Shown piece by piece: positions 27,728-40,384 of a DNA stretch of 64,000 nucleotides (its first letter is position 1; each line of letters begins with the position of its first letter). The position numbers and the translations under genes were made by a program. This DNA comes from CAIYZT01 sp052387855. Lineage in GTDB: Bacteria > Pseudomonadota > Alphaproteobacteria > Rhodobacterales > Rhodobacteraceae. The notes under the pieces were generated by a model that saw nothing but the letters and a program-made list of their open reading frames with translations, searched no databases and was not told the DNA's origin. The stretch covers positions 1 to 64,000 of the forward strand of contig JBQTIT010000018.1 in NCBI GenBank assembly GCA_052387855.1. The letters are read 5' to 3'.

Positions 27728-29010
27728 ACCGGCGTCGCGGTCTGGGCGCCCAGGCGAAAGACCCGCTTGTAGCGCGCGATCTCGTCCGGCGGGCCCATCG
27801 CCTTGCTGGGGTTGTCCGACAGCTTGACCGTGGGCCGACCGTTGGCCGAGACCGCCTTGCACACCAGGCTGAACGGCGCCAGCCGATCCTGTGGCACCAA
27901 CCCGATGAAATCGTTGGTCAAAAGCGTGCCCCAGCCGAACGAGACCTTGACCCGGCCGCGGAACCGGGCCTGAAGCGCCTCGATCTGCGGCACGTCCAGC
28001 CCGTCGGAAAAGATCACCAGCTTGCTGGCGGGATCCTCGCCACGCTCTTTCCACCAGCGGATGGCGGTTTCCGCCCCCGCGACCGGATCGCCGCTGTCGA
28101 TGCGGATGCCGGTCCAGCTTGCCAGCCAGTCCGGCGCGTTGCGCAGGAATTCGGCCGTGCCATAGGTGTCGGGCAGGATGATGCGCAGGTTGCCGTCGTG
28201 CTCTTCGTGCCAGTCGGCCAGAACCTGATACGGCGCCTGGGCCAGCTCGGCGTCGCTGTTGGCCAGGGCCGAATAGACCATGGGCAGCTCATGCGCGTTG
28301 GTGCCGATGGCCTCGATGTCGCGGCGCATCGCGATTCGGCAGTTCGAGGTGCCGATGAAGCCGCCCCCCAGACCCTCTTGCATCGCTTGCACGCACCAGT
28401 CCTGCCACAGAAAGCCGTGGCGCCGGCGGGTGCCGAAATCGGCGATGCGCAGGTCGGGCAGGGTTTTCAGCCGTTCGATCTTTTCCCAGATCCGGGCCAT
28501 GGCGCGGGCGTAAAGCACCTGAAGCTCGAACTTGCCCATGGCGCGCAGCACGGCACGGCTGCGCAGCTCCATCAGCACGGCCAGAGCGGGGATTTCCCAC
28601 AGCATCACCTCGGGCCAGGCGCCTTCGAAGGTCAGCTCGTACTGCCCGTCCCGCCGCTCAAGGTGATAGGGGGGCAGGCGCATCCCCTCGAACCAGTGCA
28701 TGAAATCAGAGCGGAACATCTGGCGGCGACCGTAAAAGGTGTTGCCGCGCAGCCAGGTGCTTTCCCCCCGGGTCAGCGACAGCGATCGGACGTGGTCAAG
28801 CTGCTCGCGCAGTTCGCCCTCGTCGATCAGGTCGGCGATGCGGACCCCGGCAGAGCGGTTGATCAGGCTGAATTCCACCCGCGTGCCCGGCTTGTTGCGA
28901 AAGACCGACTGGCACATCAGGAGCTTGTAAAAATCGGTGTCGATCAGCGAACGGACGATCGGGTCGATCTTCCAGTTGTGGTTGTAGACGCGCGTGGCGA
29001 TATCGACCAT
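27718..29010 (-). CDS. pncB: Nicotinate phosphoribosyltransferase
   Basis: 430 aa. PncB converts nicotinate and PRPP to nicotinate mononucleotide for NAD salvage. SLIDTDFYKLLMCQSVFRN is the family signature, followed by NTFYGRRQMF, FGTRRRHGFLWQDW, GTSNCRIAM and the phosphoribosyl-binding SDGLD region. ATG 29010 (MVDIATRVYNHNWK) has GAAGGAGAGAG upstream. A palindromic repeat element lies in its 5' region, and pncA is 3.1 kb upstream on the same strand with a hybrid kinase between. Confidence 0.96.
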   Translation of the reverse strand: MVDIATRVYNHNWKIDPIVRSLIDTDFYKLLMCQSVFRNKPGTRVEFSLINRSAGVRIADLIDEGELREQLDHVRSLSLTRGESTWLRGNTFYGRRQMFRSDFMHWFEGMRLPPYHLERRDGQYELTFEGAWPEVMLWEIPALAVLMELRSRAVLRAMGKFELQVLYARAMARIWEKIERLKTLPDLRIADFGTRRRHGFLWQDWCVQAMQEGLGGGFIGTSNCRIAMRRDIEAIGTNAHELPMVYSALANSDAELAQAPYQVLADWHEEHDGNLRIILPDTYGTAEFLRNAPDWLASWTGIRIDSGDPVAGAETAIRWWKERGEDPASKLVIFSDGLDVPQIEALQARFRGRVKVSFGWGTLLTNDFIGLVPQDRLAPFSLVCKAVSANGRPTVKLSDNPSKAMGPPDEIARYKRVFRLGAQTATPVQV

Positions 29011-29036
29011 TGACCCTCTCTCCTTCATGACCTTCC

Positions 29037-29137
29037 AGAGCGTGCCTGGTTCACGACGAAACCAGGCCATCGAAAATCGCCTTCGCGCGCAAGCGAGAGG
29101 CGGCGACTTTCGATTCACGCCGAACCAGACATGCTTT
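29037..29137. repeat. About 100-bp nested palindromic element upstream of pncB
   Basis: The outer arms AGAGCGTGCCTGGTTCACG and, inverted, AAAGCATGTCTGGTTCG match imperfectly. Inside, CGAAAATCGCC pairs with GGCGACTTTCG, and GCCTGGTT pairs with AACCAGGC. The nested palindrome looks like a small non-autonomous repeat (RPE/MITE type), although only one copy is in this window. It lies between the hybrid kinase stop and the pncB ribosome-binding site, so it would be transcribed if the genes form one unit. Confidence 0.65.
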
Positions 29138-29184
29138 AGAACGGCCCGGCAGGGGTGAAAACCGCTTTCTTGCCTTGGGCAGGT

Positions 29185-31437
<2,253 letters not shown>

Positions 31438-31512
31438 GCGCCGTGCCGCCTCCGCTCCGCAGTGGCAAAAGCCTATGCGGGCGGGATTAAGCCATGGTGA
31501 ACGCGCCCGCGC

Positions 31513-32136
31513 CTACTCGGCCAGGATGACCCCCGCCGACCGCATCTGCGCCAGCGCGTCCGACAGCGAGCCGCCAAGGTCGATGGCCCGGCAGGCGGAC
31601 AGATCAACCCTGACGGCAAAGCCTAGGCGCGCGGCGTCAAGGGCCGTGTAGGCGACGCAATAGTCGGTCGCCAGGCCCACCAGCGTGACGCCGGTGATGC
31701 CCCGCGCGGTCAGATAGCCATGCAGCCCGGTCGGTGTGCGCCGGTCGTTCTCGAAGAACGCCGAATAGCTGTCGATGGCCGCGCGAAACCCCTTGCGCAG
31801 GGTCACCTGCGCCGGATCGGTGCGCAGCGCGGGGTGAAACCGGGCCCCCGCCGTGCCCTGAACGCAGTGGTCCGGCCACAGGGTCTGCGGCCCATAGGCC
31901 ACCTCGATCTGCGAGAAGGGCGCCGCGCCGGGATGGGTGCTGGCAAAGGACGAATGCCCCGCCGGGTGCCAGTCCTGCGTCAGCACCACGGCGGCGAAGC
32001 CGTCCATCAAGGCGTTGACGCGCGGGATGATCCGGTCGCCCTCCGCCACGGCCAGCGCCCCGCCGGGGCAGAAATCGTTCTGGATGTCGACGACGATCAG
32101 GGCAGACGTGGGCAAGGCTTGGGCTGGGTCTGGCAT
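31513..32136 (-). CDS. pncA: Nicotinamidase
   Basis: 207 aa isochorismatase-fold amidase turning nicotinamide into nicotinate. The catalytic triad is visible as Asp in VVDIQNDFCPGG, Lys in LRKGF and Cys in GLATDYCVAYTAL. The metal site is DWHPAGHSSF and WPDHCVQGTAGA is typical. ATG 32136 is chosen over 32187. With pncB 2.5 kb downstream it completes the nicotinamide to nicotinate mononucleotide route. Confidence 0.95.
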   Translation of the reverse strand: MPDPAQALPTSALIVVDIQNDFCPGGALAVAEGDRIIPRVNALMDGFAAVVLTQDWHPAGHSSFASTHPGAAPFSQIEVAYGPQTLWPDHCVQGTAGARFHPALRTDPAQVTLRKGFRAAIDSYSAFFENDRRTPTGLHGYLTARGITGVTLVGLATDYCVAYTALDAARLGFAVRVDLSACRAIDLGGSLSDALAQMRSAGVILAE

Positions 32137-32231
32137 GGCGGCCTCCTGTGACGGGTCCGGGATAGAAAGCGGCGCGCCGATGGTCAAGACGCCGCCTTTT
32201 CGCCCCGGCCCGGATCGGCTATAGCGCCGCC

Positions 32232-33134
32232 ATGCTGACCGTGGCCGCCTTTTACCACTTTACCCGTCTGGCCGACCCCGCCGCCCTGCGCGCGCCGCTG
32301 CTGGCGCTGGCCAGGGGCGCGGGGGTCAGGGGCAGCATCCTTTTGGCGGGCGAGGGAGTCAACGGCACCATCGCCGGCCCGGCCGAGGGCGTGGGCGCGG
32401 TGCTGTCCCATCTGCGCGCCCTGCCCGGCTGCGCGGGGCTGGAGTGGAAAGAGGCACGGGCCGAGGCGCCGCCCTTTGGCCGCATGAAGGTGCGCCTCAA
32501 GCGCGAGATCGTGACCATGGGCCAGCCCGGCATCGACCCGGTGGCGCGCGTCGGCCATTACGTCGCGCCGGCCGACTGGAATGCGCTGATCACCGCCCCG
32601 GATGTGGCCGTGATCGACACCCGCAACGCCTATGAGGTGGCCATCGGCAGCTTTCAGGGTGCGGTCGATCCGCAGACCCGCTCTTTTGGCGACTTCCCGG
32701 CCTGGTGGCAGGCGAACGCCGCCGCCTTTGCCGGCAAGCGCATCGCGATGTACTGCACCGGGGGCATCCGCTGCGAGAAGTCGACGAATTTCCTCTTGGG
32801 CCAGGGGGTTGAAGAGGTCTTTCACCTCAAGGGCGGCATCCTGAAGTACCTTGAAGAGGTCCCGCAGGACGAAAGTCTGTGGCGGGGTGAGTGCTTTGTC
32901 TTTGACGAGCGGGTGTCGGTCGGCCATGGGCTGGTGCCCGGCCCGCACCGGTTCTGCCGTGCCTGCCGGCGGCCGCTGGCGCCAAAGGACCGCGCGCATC
33001 CCCTGTACGAGGAGGGCGTCTCTTGCGGGCAGTGCCACGGCGAGACGACCGAGCAGGACCGTGCCCGCTACCGCGAGCGGCAACGGCAGATGGCGCTGGC
33101 CGAGGCGCGGGGCGAGCGGCATCTGGCGGGGTAG
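32232..33134 (+). CDS. trhO: tRNA uridine(34) hydroxylase TrhO (rhodanese domain)
   Basis: 300 aa. TrhO (formerly YceA/UPF0176) makes 5-hydroxyuridine at wobble position 34. The N-terminal acylphosphatase-like domain (SILLAGEGVNGTIAG) is followed by a rhodanese domain at about 115-215 with VIDTRNAYEVAIG and catalytic Cys in MYCTGGIRCEKS. A Cys-rich C-terminal region (CRACRRPL, CGQCHG) is also family-like. It is divergent from pncA across 95 bp. Array 4 follows its 3' end. Confidence 0.93.
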   Translation: MLTVAAFYHFTRLADPAALRAPLLALARGAGVRGSILLAGEGVNGTIAGPAEGVGAVLSHLRALPGCAGLEWKEARAEAPPFGRMKVRLKREIVTMGQPGIDPVARVGHYVAPADWNALITAPDVAVIDTRNAYEVAIGSFQGAVDPQTRSFGDFPAWWQANAAAFAGKRIAMYCTGGIRCEKSTNFLLGQGVEEVFHLKGGILKYLEEVPQDESLWRGECFVFDERVSVGHGLVPGPHRFCRACRRPLAPKDRAHPLYEEGVSCGQCHGETTEQDRARYRERQRQMALAEARGERHLAG

Positions 33135-33189
33135 GGACGGGGGGGCTCGCCCGGGGATCGTGGCAAGGGCTGCGGGCCGGGGCTGGGGG

Positions 33190-33880
33190 CTCGCATCACC
33201 TCGGCGAGTGCCTCGGCCAATTCGGGCGGAAAAGGAAAGGCATCGCCTTTCCCCGCCCGTGTGGGAACGGCGCGGCACAACCGGTTCCGCATAGACCACA
33301 GAGGCCAGCGCCCGACCCGGCGGGTGCGGAGCGCCCTCCCGGGGGGGGGGTCGGGCGCTGGCCGAGGGCCTTTGGGTCCCTCGACCGGGGATGTTGACGG
33401 GCCTTCGCATGGCCTCGGCGATGGCCCCGGCCACGGTCGGGCGGAAAAGGAAACGCACCGCGTTTCCCCGACCGTGTGGGAACCTGTCCGGTAAACCGGT
33501 TCCGCTTTCACACCAGAGGCCGGCGCCCGACCCGGAGGGCGTGGAGCGCCCTCCCTGGGGGGGTCGGGCGCTGGCCGAGGGCCTTTGGGGCCCTCGACCG
33601 GGAATGTTGACGGGCCTTCGCATGGCCTCGGCGACGGCCTCGGCCACATTTGGTCGGGCGGAGAAGGAAACGCACCGCGTTTCCCCGCCCGTGTGGGAAC
33701 CTGTCCGGTAGACCGGTTCCGCAATAGCGACACAGGCCAGCGCCCGACCCGGGCGGGCGAGACGCGCCCGCCTGGGGGCGGGGCGGGCGCTGGCGACGGG
33801 CCTTTGGGGCCCTCGGCGGGATTGCGGATAGGTTCACGCATGGCCTCGGCGGGGGCCTCGGCCAAGGCGGGCCGGGCGGG
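33190..33880 (-). repeat. Intergenic hairpin-repeat array 4 (about 3.5 units)
   Basis: Same family and orientation as array 3. Hairpin copies start at 33361, 33574 and 33793 (periods 213 and 219 bp). The third copy has a mutated arm (GCGACGGGCC), so it is partly degenerate. It lies between the convergent 3' ends of trhO and scpA and occupies almost the whole 769-bp gap. No gene is visible. Confidence 0.9.
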
Positions 33881-33903
33881 TCTTGATACGCCCCGCCCTT
33901 CCC

Positions 33904-36033
33904 CTACCCCCGCGCGGCGCGGATCAAGCCCAGGATGTCCCTGGCCGCGGCCGGAATGTTGGTGCCGGGGCCAAAGATCGCCTTGACCCCCGCCCTTGTC
34001 AGAACCTCGTAATCCTGCTGCGGGATCACCCCGCCGCAGATCACGATGATGTCCCCCGCCCCGCGCTCTTGCAGCGCCTTGATCAGGATCGGCGCCAGGG
34101 TCTTGTGCCCCGCCGCCTGGCTGGAAATCCCGATGACATGCACATCGTTGTCGATGGCGTCCTGCGCCGCCTCCTCGGGGGTCTGAAAGAGCGGGCCGAC
34201 ATCGACGTCAAAGCCGATGTCGGCAAAGGCGGTGGCGATCACCTTGGCGCCGCGGTCGTGGCCATCCTGGCCCATCTTGACCACCAGCATCCTTGGCCGG
34301 CGGCCCTCTTCCTCGGCAAAGGCCTCCACATCCCGCTGGATCGCCTTGAAGCCCTCGTCGCCCTCGTAGGCGGCGCCATAGACGCCGGCCAGGGTTTTCA
34401 CCTCCGCGCGGTGGCGGCCAAAGATCTTTTCCATGGCGTCGCTGATCTCTCCCACTGTGGCCCGGGCCCGGGCGGCGATGATGGCGGCCTCAAGCAGGTT
34501 GCCGCCCTCGGACGCACGGCGCGTCACCTCTGCCAGCGCGGCGGCGCAGGCCGCCCCGTCGCGCGCGGCGCGGGTGGCGTGCAGCCGCTCGACCTGCGCC
34601 GCCCGCACGGCGACATTGTCGATGTCCAGAATCTCGATCGGGTCCTGCCGGTCCAGCCGGTACTTGTTGACCCCCACGACCACCTCGTCGCCCCGGTCGA
34701 TGCCCGCCTGACGGCGCGCGGCGCTCTCCTCGATCCGAAGCTTGGGCATGCCCGAGGCGACGGCCCGCGTCATCCCGCCCAGCGCCTCGACCTCTTCGAT
34801 CAGCGCCCAGGCCTTGGCCGCAAGCTCTGCCGTCAGGCTCTCGACGTAATAGCTGCCGGCCAGCGGATCCACGACACGGGTGACGCCGGTTTCCTCTTGC
34901 AGGATCAACTGCGTGTTGCGCGCGATGCGGGCCGAAAATTCGGTCGGCAGCGCCATGGCCTCGTCCAGCGCGTTGGTGTGCAGGCTCTGCGTGCCGCCAA
35001 GGACCGCCGACATCGCCTCATATGCCGTGCGGATGACGTTGTTGTAGGGGTCCTGTTCCTGCAAGCTGACGCCCGAGGTCTGGCAGTCCGTGCGCAGCAT
35101 CAGGCTGGCCGGCTTTGGCGGCGCAACGTCCGCCATGATGCGGTGCCAAAGCTGCCGCGCCGCGCGCAGCTTGGCCGCCTCCATGAAGAAATTCATCCCG
35201 ATGGCGAAGAAGAACGACAGCCGCCCGGCGAAATCGTCCACGTTCATCCCGCGCGCCAGCGCGGTGCGGACATATTCGCGCCCGTCGGCCAGGGTAAAGG
35301 CCAGCTCCTGCACCAGGTTCGCACCGGCCTCCTGCATGTGGTAGCCCGAAATCGAAATCGAGTTGAACTTGGGCATCCGGGCCGAGGTGTATTCGATGAT
35401 GTCCGCCACGATCCGCATCGAGGGTTCGGGCGGATAGATATAGGTGTTGCGGACCATGAACTCCTTGAGAATGTCGTTCTGGATGGTGCCGGACAGATCG
35501 GCCGCCGCAACGCCCTGCTCTTCGCCCGCCACGATGAAGCTGGCCAGGATCGGGATCACCGCGCCGTTCATCGTCATCGAGACCGAGACCTTGTCCAGCG
35601 GGATGCCGCTGAACAGGATCTTCATGTCCTCGACGGAGTCAATCGCGACCCCGGCCTTGCCGACATCGCCCACCACGCGCGGATGGTCGCTGTCATAGCC
35701 GCGATGCGTCGCCAGATCGAACGCGACCGAGACCCCCTGCTGCCCCGCCGCCAGCGCCTTGCGGTAAAAGGCGTTCGAGGCTTCGGCGGTGGAAAAGCCG
35801 GCGTATTGGCGGATGGTCCAGGGCCGGCCGGCGTACATCGTCGCCTTGACCCCACGGGTAAAGGGGGCAAGGCCCGGCATCTCGTCCATCGCGGGCAGGC
35901 CGGCCACGTCACCGGCACCATAGACCGGCTGCACCGCGATCCCTTCGAGCGTGTTCCAGACCAGCGTCTCGGGCGAGGCGCCCTTGAGTTCCTTGGCGGC
36001 AAGGGCCTTCCAGCCAGCACGGGTATCGGTCAT
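33904..36033 (-). CDS. scpA: Methylmalonyl-CoA mutase
   Basis: 709 aa single-chain B12 enzyme that turns (R)-methylmalonyl-CoA into succinyl-CoA. The N-terminal TIM-barrel part shows TIRQYAGFSTAEASN and SVAFDLATHRGYDSDHP. The C-terminal cobalamin-binding domain has the DxHxxG motif in GQDGHDRGAKV, plus GGVIPQQDY and IFGPGTNIP. Length matches the homodimeric or ScpA-like form. It closes the propionyl-CoA pathway together with pccA and pccB. Confidence 0.97.
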   Translation of the reverse strand: MTDTRAGWKALAAKELKGASPETLVWNTLEGIAVQPVYGAGDVAGLPAMDEMPGLAPFTRGVKATMYAGRPWTIRQYAGFSTAEASNAFYRKALAAGQQGVSVAFDLATHRGYDSDHPRVVGDVGKAGVAIDSVEDMKILFSGIPLDKVSVSMTMNGAVIPILASFIVAGEEQGVAAADLSGTIQNDILKEFMVRNTYIYPPEPSMRIVADIIEYTSARMPKFNSISISGYHMQEAGANLVQELAFTLADGREYVRTALARGMNVDDFAGRLSFFFAIGMNFFMEAAKLRAARQLWHRIMADVAPPKPASLMLRTDCQTSGVSLQEQDPYNNVIRTAYEAMSAVLGGTQSLHTNALDEAMALPTEFSARIARNTQLILQEETGVTRVVDPLAGSYYVESLTAELAAKAWALIEEVEALGGMTRAVASGMPKLRIEESAARRQAGIDRGDEVVVGVNKYRLDRQDPIEILDIDNVAVRAAQVERLHATRAARDGAACAAALAEVTRRASEGGNLLEAAIIAARARATVGEISDAMEKIFGRHRAEVKTLAGVYGAAYEGDEGFKAIQRDVEAFAEEEGRRPRMLVVKMGQDGHDRGAKVIATAFADIGFDVDVGPLFQTPEEAAQDAIDNDVHVIGISSQAAGHKTLAPILIKALQERGAGDIIVICGGVIPQQDYEVLTRAGVKAIFGPGTNIPAAARDILGLIRAARG

Positions 36034-36103
36034 TCTTCCCTCACTTGCGCCGGAATGCTCCGGCCTTCTTGGTTCTGGCGCTGTCCTGCACTATGTCTGG
36101 TCC

Positions 36104-36544
36104 ATGAGCAGAAGCGTAAGATTGTTCCTTGTCGTTCTCCTGGGCATCGCGGGTCTGTCGGCCCTGGCCGAAGAGCCCCCCTTTGCCCCCGTTCCCGCAA
36201 GCGAGCTGGTGCTTGCGGACCTTCTCTATCAAAAGCGGATCGTGGCGGTCTTTGCCGATGATCCGCTTGACCCGAATTTCCTGCGCCAGATGGCGCTGGT
36301 CGCTGTCAACACGGCCGATCTGGTCGAGCGTGACGTGATCGTGGTCTTTGACACCGACCCCGCCGCCGGCAGCGCGCTGCGCACCAAGCTGCGCCCGCGC
36401 GGCTTTGCGCTGGTGATCCTCGACAAGGACGGCAAGGTCGCCCTGCGCAAGCCCCTACCCTGGGACACGCGCGAGATCAGCCGCGCCATCGACAAGTTCC
36501 CCTCGCGCCGGGACGAGGTGCTGCTGCAAGGCGCCACGCCGTAA
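36104..36544 (+). CDS. DUF4174 family exported protein
   Basis: 146 aa. It has a signal peptide (VRLFLVVLLGIAGLSALAEE). The mature part has a thioredoxin-like pattern without a CxxC motif (KRIVAVFADDPLDPNFLRQMALVAVN, VVFDTDP, GFALVILDKDGKVALRKPLPW), matching DUF4174. The function is unknown. It is the only plus-strand gene between scpA and pccA. ATG 36104 begins the signal peptide; the frame is open further upstream without coding character. Confidence 0.75.
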   Translation: MSRSVRLFLVVLLGIAGLSALAEEPPFAPVPASELVLADLLYQKRIVAVFADDPLDPNFLRQMALVAVNTADLVERDVIVVFDTDPAAGSALRTKLRPRGFALVILDKDGKVALRKPLPWDTREISRAIDKFPSRRDEVLLQGATP

Positions 36545-36545
36545 C

Positions 36546-38549
<2,004 letters not shown>

Positions 38550-38582
38550 CAACGTCTCCCAAGGATGGCGGCGGAATGCGGA

Positions 38583-38614
38583 ACGGCCACCCGGGGGGTG
38601 CCCCGGATGGCCGT
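38583..38614 (-). terminator. Strong hairpin between a small lipoprotein gene and pccA
   Basis: ACGGCCA-CCCGGGG and CCCCGG-TGGCCGT form a 13-bp stem with one mismatch and a GGTG loop. There is no T tract on the minus strand, so it is more likely an RNA-processing or stabilising structure, or a rho-assisted terminator, than an intrinsic one. Confidence 0.5.
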
Positions 38615-38645
38615 GACGGGACAGGCGCCGCAAGGCGCGGCGCGG

Positions 38646-38843
38646 TCAGCGGCAGATGCCGGTGAGCTCGTCACACAGCGCGCCGGCGGCGATGCCGACC
38701 AGAGCGCTGGTGAAAATGTCGCCATTGGTGGCGGCGGCAAGCGCCGCGCCGGTCGCCCCGCCGACAAGCGCACGTTCGCCGTCATTGGCAAGGCACGCGC
38801 TGAGCGTGGACGCGGCGAGCGCGAGTATGATGATTTTTCGCAT
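38646..38843 (-). CDS. Small lipoprotein, glycine-zipper-like
   Basis: 65 aa. The signal peptide ends in a lipobox (ASTLSAC, lipidated C17). The rest is Ala/Gly-rich (VGGATGAALAAATNGDIFTSALVGIAAGALCDELTGICR) with small-residue spacing like outer-membrane glycine-zipper lipoproteins. The function is unknown. It is expressed in the direction of pccA, with a hairpin between them. Upstream is a 331-bp gap. Confidence 0.75.
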   Translation of the reverse strand: MRKIIILALAASTLSACLANDGERALVGGATGAALAAATNGDIFTSALVGIAAGALCDELTGICR

Positions 38844-38974
38844 GATGGACTGCCTCGATCATTTTTTTCTTGTGTGGCGCAGTCTACCACCTGATCCGCA
38901 GGCCAAAAGCGGAAATCCTGCGCCCGATGCCAACCGGCGGCTCCTTGCCGATCCGACCGCGTGGGGGGGCGGGC

Positions 38975-39006
38975 GAAAAAATGCCCGGTCCACCGGGGAC
39001 CGGGCA
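38975..39006 (-). terminator. Rho-independent terminator (minus strand)
   Basis: On the minus strand TGCCCGGTCC and GGACCGGGCA make a 10-bp stem with a 5-nt loop, followed by TTTTTT. It ends transcription of the 39175-39570 gene. The rest of the 331-bp gap (38844-39174) shows no gene. Confidence 0.85.
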
Positions 39007-39174
39007 CAGGGACTGGGGAAGGGTAACAGTCGAGGCGAAGACAGGCCGGTCGAAAGAACCGGAAATCCAACGCAAATCCAGCATCAAGCCGCGCCGGCAA
39101 AAGGGCAACGGACAAGTTGCCGCGCCGTCCGGCATCGGCAGAAACCTGCTTGGCGGCGCGGGACCGGCGGGCTG

Positions 39175-39570
39175 TCATTCCTCGTCGTCCCAGTCCTGGT
39201 CCAGTTCCACGGGCTCTGCGTCCTCGGCAAAGACCTCGGGAAAGGATGCCATGGCGCGGCGCAGGTCAAGCCGCAGCATCGCCTCGTATGAGGCCGGATC
39301 AAAGGGCTCTTCCGCCGGCACCACCTCGCGCCCGATGACCCACGACAGGCGCCCGGCGTCAAGATTGCCGCGCTCGAACGGCTCTTCGCCGAACACCGCC
39401 CAGATCGCGGCGACAAAGGCCGCATCGGCGCGCTTGTCGGCCGGCTTGCGGTCGCGGTAGCGCTCGCGCCGGACAAGCTTGGTCGGGCCTTCCTTGCGGT
39501 TCTCGCGCCGGATGGTGAACTGAAAGTCGGTCCCCGCCATGCGCGAGGGAAAGCCGCGATGCTTCAGCAT
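39175..39570 (-). CDS. Hypothetical acidic protein in the propionate locus
   Basis: 131 aa. The N-terminal third is very basic (MLKHRGFPSRMAG, RRENRKEGPTKLVRRERYRDRKPADKRADAAF). The C-terminal half is acidic and ends in DQDWDDEE. No domain is recognised. ATG 39570 is preceded by AAGGGGGT and preferred over 39540. A terminator lies 170 bp downstream. It lies inside the pccB-pccA interval, so regulation with the pathway is possible but not shown. Confidence 0.7.
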   Translation of the reverse strand: MLKHRGFPSRMAGTDFQFTIRRENRKEGPTKLVRRERYRDRKPADKRADAAFVAAIWAVFGEEPFERGNLDAGRLSWVIGREVVPAEEPFDPASYEAMLRLDLRRAMASFPEVFAEDAEPVELDQDWDDEE

Positions 39571-39612
39571 GCGCAACCCCCTTGCGGGGCCCGCAGCGCC
39601 CGCCCGGCAGGG

Positions 39613-39753
39613 TTACTTGTAGGGGCCGGTGTCGGCCGGCTCGGCCGTAAGGGCCAGATCGCCGGCGGCATGGGCCTCGTCAAGCTTCGGGGTGCAGGCG
39701 GCCACGACGAGAACGAGATAGAGTGCCAAGGTGGCACGAACGGCGTTTGACAT
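39613..39753 (-). CDS. Very small lipoprotein
   Basis: 46 aa: hydrophobic signal TLALYLVLVVAAC with a lipobox ending at C20, then a 26-residue mature part, TPKLDEAHAAGD and onward to TGPYK. GGAGCAG lies 6 nt upstream of ATG 39753. Small entericidin-like or anchor lipoproteins are often missed. No function can be assigned. It lies 43 bp upstream of the 131-aa gene and 214 bp after the DUF6497-like gene. Confidence 0.7.
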   Translation of the reverse strand: MSNAVRATLALYLVLVVAACTPKLDEAHAAGDLALTAEPADTGPYK

Positions 39754-39967
39754 CTTCTGCTCCGACCATCGCCAGAGGTCGCGTCGGCCAGATCTGCCGC
39801 ACGACGCCCCCGGTTCGTATTGTCCGCCGGTTTGCTCCGGCCTGGGATCAGGATAGCCCGAAACGCCGCCTCTGGCCAGCGGGCGGGGGGCAAATGGCCG
39901 CCCTGTGGCGGGGCCGCATCAGAATCGCCCCCACGCGAAGGTCGTGCCGCAAGATGTTGCGCCGGCA

Positions 39968-40363
39968 TCAGAAAGCCTCCCATATGCAGGATCCGTTTTC
40001 GACCCGGTAAGCCTCGAAATACTGCGTCGCCTGCGGATCGGAGGCGCCGAAAGCCACCTCGCGGTCCGCCAGCGAGATGATGATCTGCCCCTGCATCTCG
40101 GCAGCTTCGGCGATCCGGGGCAGCGCCAGGGTCTGGCACAGGTGCAGCATGTCGGTCGCGGCGGCCTCAAAGCTGACCCCGCCCCCGTCCCGCGCGATGG
40201 CCGGGGCGACAAAGCGGAACCGCACCGCGGCGCCGTCCGGCCCCGGCGCGTTCCAGACCACCTCTTGCAGGCGCATCTCTTGCCCCGAGGGCACCTCGAT
40301 GGTGCGCCCGTCCCCCGGCTCGAACACCGGGCTCGCCGCCTCGATCCTTGTCAGCTCGGCCAT
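39968..40363 (-). CDS. DUF6497-like protein next to pccB
   Basis: 131 aa, soluble as read. The sequence IEVPSGQEMRLQEVVWNAPGPDGAAVRFRFVAPAI, then TDMLHLCQTLALPRI, QIIISLADREVAFGASDPQATQYFEAYRVENGSCIWEAF, resembles proteins of the Rhodobacterales family I recall as DUF6497. The family assignment is from memory and moderate. It follows pccB by 21 bp, so it is very probably co-transcribed. The biochemical role is unknown. Confidence 0.6.
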   Translation of the reverse strand: MAELTRIEAASPVFEPGDGRTIEVPSGQEMRLQEVVWNAPGPDGAAVRFRFVAPAIARDGGGVSFEAAATDMLHLCQTLALPRIAEAAEMQGQIIISLADREVAFGASDPQATQYFEAYRVENGSCIWEAF

Positions 40364-40384
40364 TCCCGCCCCCGTTCCTGCCGC

